Source: Natranaeroarchaeum sulfidigenes (GTDB lineage Archaea > Halobacteriota > Halobacteria > Halobacteriales > Natronoarchaeaceae). Taken from it: DNA of 64,000 nt. Location of the stretch: contig NZ_CP064786.1 in the NCBI RefSeq assembly GCF_017094485.1, forward strand, positions 2,977,128 through 3,041,127. Reading direction: 5' to 3'. Below, piece after piece: positions 63,632-64,000 of the stretch (positions are counted from its first letter, which is position 1; each line of letters begins with the position of its first letter). Both the position numbers and the translations under genes were made by a program. The notes below the pieces were generated by a model, which was not told where the DNA came from, made no database searches, and saw only the letters and a program-made list of their open reading frames with translations.

Positions 63632-63660
63632 CACCCCCACCCCTTCGTTTCGAGTGGAAC
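63632..63660 (-). other. Origin recognition box ORB1 (reverse orientation)
   Basis: On the minus strand the segment reads GTTCCACTCGAAACGAAGGG followed by GTGGGGGTG. It has the dyad TTCCAC..GAAAC and the halophile G-string of Orc1/Cdc6 binding sites. With ORB2 it forms an inverted pair around the AT-rich element. Confidence 0.88.
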
Positions 63661-63672
63661 CCCCCTCAGAGA

Positions 63673-63691
63673 CCCCACCCCCGTGGTGGGG
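63673..63691. repeat. GC hairpin beside ORB1
   Basis: CCCCACC and GGTGGGG pair across CCCGT. It adjoins the G-string side of ORB1's inner flank and may be a structural part of the origin. Confidence 0.5.
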
Positions 63692-63714
63692 GAGGGAGTA
63701 AGTTGGCGATAGAT

Positions 63715-63870
63715 GTCTCCGTGTGACGTTGTCTTCTAGACTGTACTAGAAATACTCTAGACAATACTCCAGTTCTATACGCCTTCTACTGCAGTGCGGA
63801 TACTGTTTAACACAGTGTGTAATAAAACTTTGCGTAGCACTAGACTTCGCCTGATCTCTCACCCCACCCA
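63715..63870. other. Candidate duplex unwinding element
   Basis: This AT-richer stretch lies between inverted ORB1 and ORB2, where the unwinding element lies in characterised haloarchaeal origins. It contains the repeated string TCTAGAC (near 63734 and 63756) and the dyad ACTGT/ACAGT. Assignment is by position and composition only. Confidence 0.55.
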
Positions 63871-63882
63871 CCTAATAAACGG

Positions 63883-63914
63883 GTTCCACCTGAAACGAAG
63901 GGGTGGGGGGGGGG
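63883..63914 (+). other. Origin recognition box ORB2 (forward orientation)
   Basis: The plus strand reads GTTCCACCTGAAACGAAGGG and then GTGGGG with a run of ten or so G. It is the best match of the three to the haloarchaeal ORB pattern. Confidence 0.88.
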
Positions 63915-63932
63915 TCCGGACGCCGTGTCACT

Positions 63933-63956
63933 GAACCCCTTCCTTTCGAGTGGAGT
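63933..63956 (-). other. Origin recognition box ORB3 (reverse, weaker)
   Basis: On the minus strand the segment reads ACTCCACTCGAAAGGAAGGG and then GTTC. The dyad half-sites are kept, but one base in GAAACG differs (GAAAGG) and the G-string is short. Confidence 0.7.
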
Positions 63957-64000
63957 CTTCTCCCGTGCTTGCTGGGTTGTGGAATCGGTTCGATTCCCTG

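Larger units (their letters stand above)
63304..64000. other. oriC: Replication origin region (oriC), right side beyond the window
   Basis: This 697 bp region carries no gene. It has two AT-rich parts (about 63370-63520 and 63715-63870) and three ORB-like elements with long G-strings. An inverted pair of these flanks the second AT-rich part. It lies directly beside oapABC, as in Haloferax and Haloarcula oriC1, where an orc1/cdc6 gene sits on the other side; that gene would start beyond position 64000. Confidence 0.88.

Noticed and set aside
63976..64000. T-arm-like string GGTTCGATTCC at the window end
   Set aside because: The stem bases do not pair as a five-pair T-stem, and the position fits the origin/orc1 upstream region better. 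The sequence ends before it could be tested.

Overview
The window is chromosomal DNA from a halophilic archaeon (class Halobacteria). The evidence is high G+C with strong third-position GC bias, very acidic proteins, many leaderless genes with a TATA-like box about 25-30 nt before the start codon, Tat-type signal peptides, a PGF-CTERM-like tail, an acidic halobacterial-type 2Fe-2S ferredoxin, and several protein families that I know only from haloarchaea. I cannot assign a genus from sequence alone. Apart from one frameshifted gene and one gene fragment it looks like intact core chromosome. I see no rRNA, convincing tRNA, IS element, prophage or CRISPR array.

Layout. 0-5 kb: a 3 kb transport cassette (RCK protein, APC permease, second RCK protein) lies between two direct copies of the 5' end of hemB; the right copy is the intact gene. 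5-13.7 kb: cupin, an unknown helical membrane-anchored protein, a hydrolase, a PiT-type phosphate permease, a CBS/CorC membrane protein, a glutaredoxin with a cysteine-less peroxiredoxin, prs, a HIT protein and a frameshifted uracil-DNA glycosylase. 14-25.5 kb: ileS, a large secreted alpha-amylase-family protein, an H-NOX-like protein lacking the expected heme histidine, an SPFH protein and uvrC. 25.5-32.5 kb: a DHH nuclease and a heme/siroheme cluster (hemD-cobA-hemC, then a DCC-family protein, a small membrane protein and hemL). 32.7-41 kb: a GIDE-domain protein, an ammonium transporter fused to PII, haloarchaeal DUFs, an Old Yellow Enzyme homologue, upp, an IMPACT protein and an ACT-domain regulator. 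41-52.6 kb: a histidine kinase, hisB, hisA, a PiT-UspA-PiT trio, ferredoxin, a wHTH regulator with a membrane partner, prepilin peptidase and hisI. 52.6-61.2 kb: phosphohexomutase, a DsbA-like lipoprotein, Sua5, a degenerate Cas4-like protein, Cmi4, the biotin transporter bioY-bioM-bioN and a FadF-like Fe-S oxidoreductase. 61.3-64 kb: oapC-oapB-oapA, then an AT-rich origin with three ORB elements. This is the left half of a haloarchaeal oriC; I expect an orc1/cdc6 gene just beyond the right edge.

How the genes work together. hemB, hemL, hemC and hemD take glutamate-1-semialdehyde to uroporphyrinogen III, and cobA diverts it toward siroheme/cobalamin. bioY/M/N form an ECF biotin importer. The two neighbouring PiT permeases and UspA look like one phosphate-uptake unit, and Amt-PII couples ammonium uptake to nitrogen sensing. 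hisB, hisA and hisI serve histidine synthesis, with prs supplying PRPP.

The signals I rate most worth a second look are: (1) two intergenic arrays of an operator-like dyad repeated at exactly 22 bp, each directly after a stop codon; (2) the hemB direct repeats around the permease cassette; (3) a roughly 115 bp intergenic element present twice with conserved spacing to a TATA-like box; (4) the origin; and (5) a series of proteins that keep their fold but have lost catalytic or ligand residues (peroxiredoxin, Cas4-like, H-NOX-like, receiver domain).
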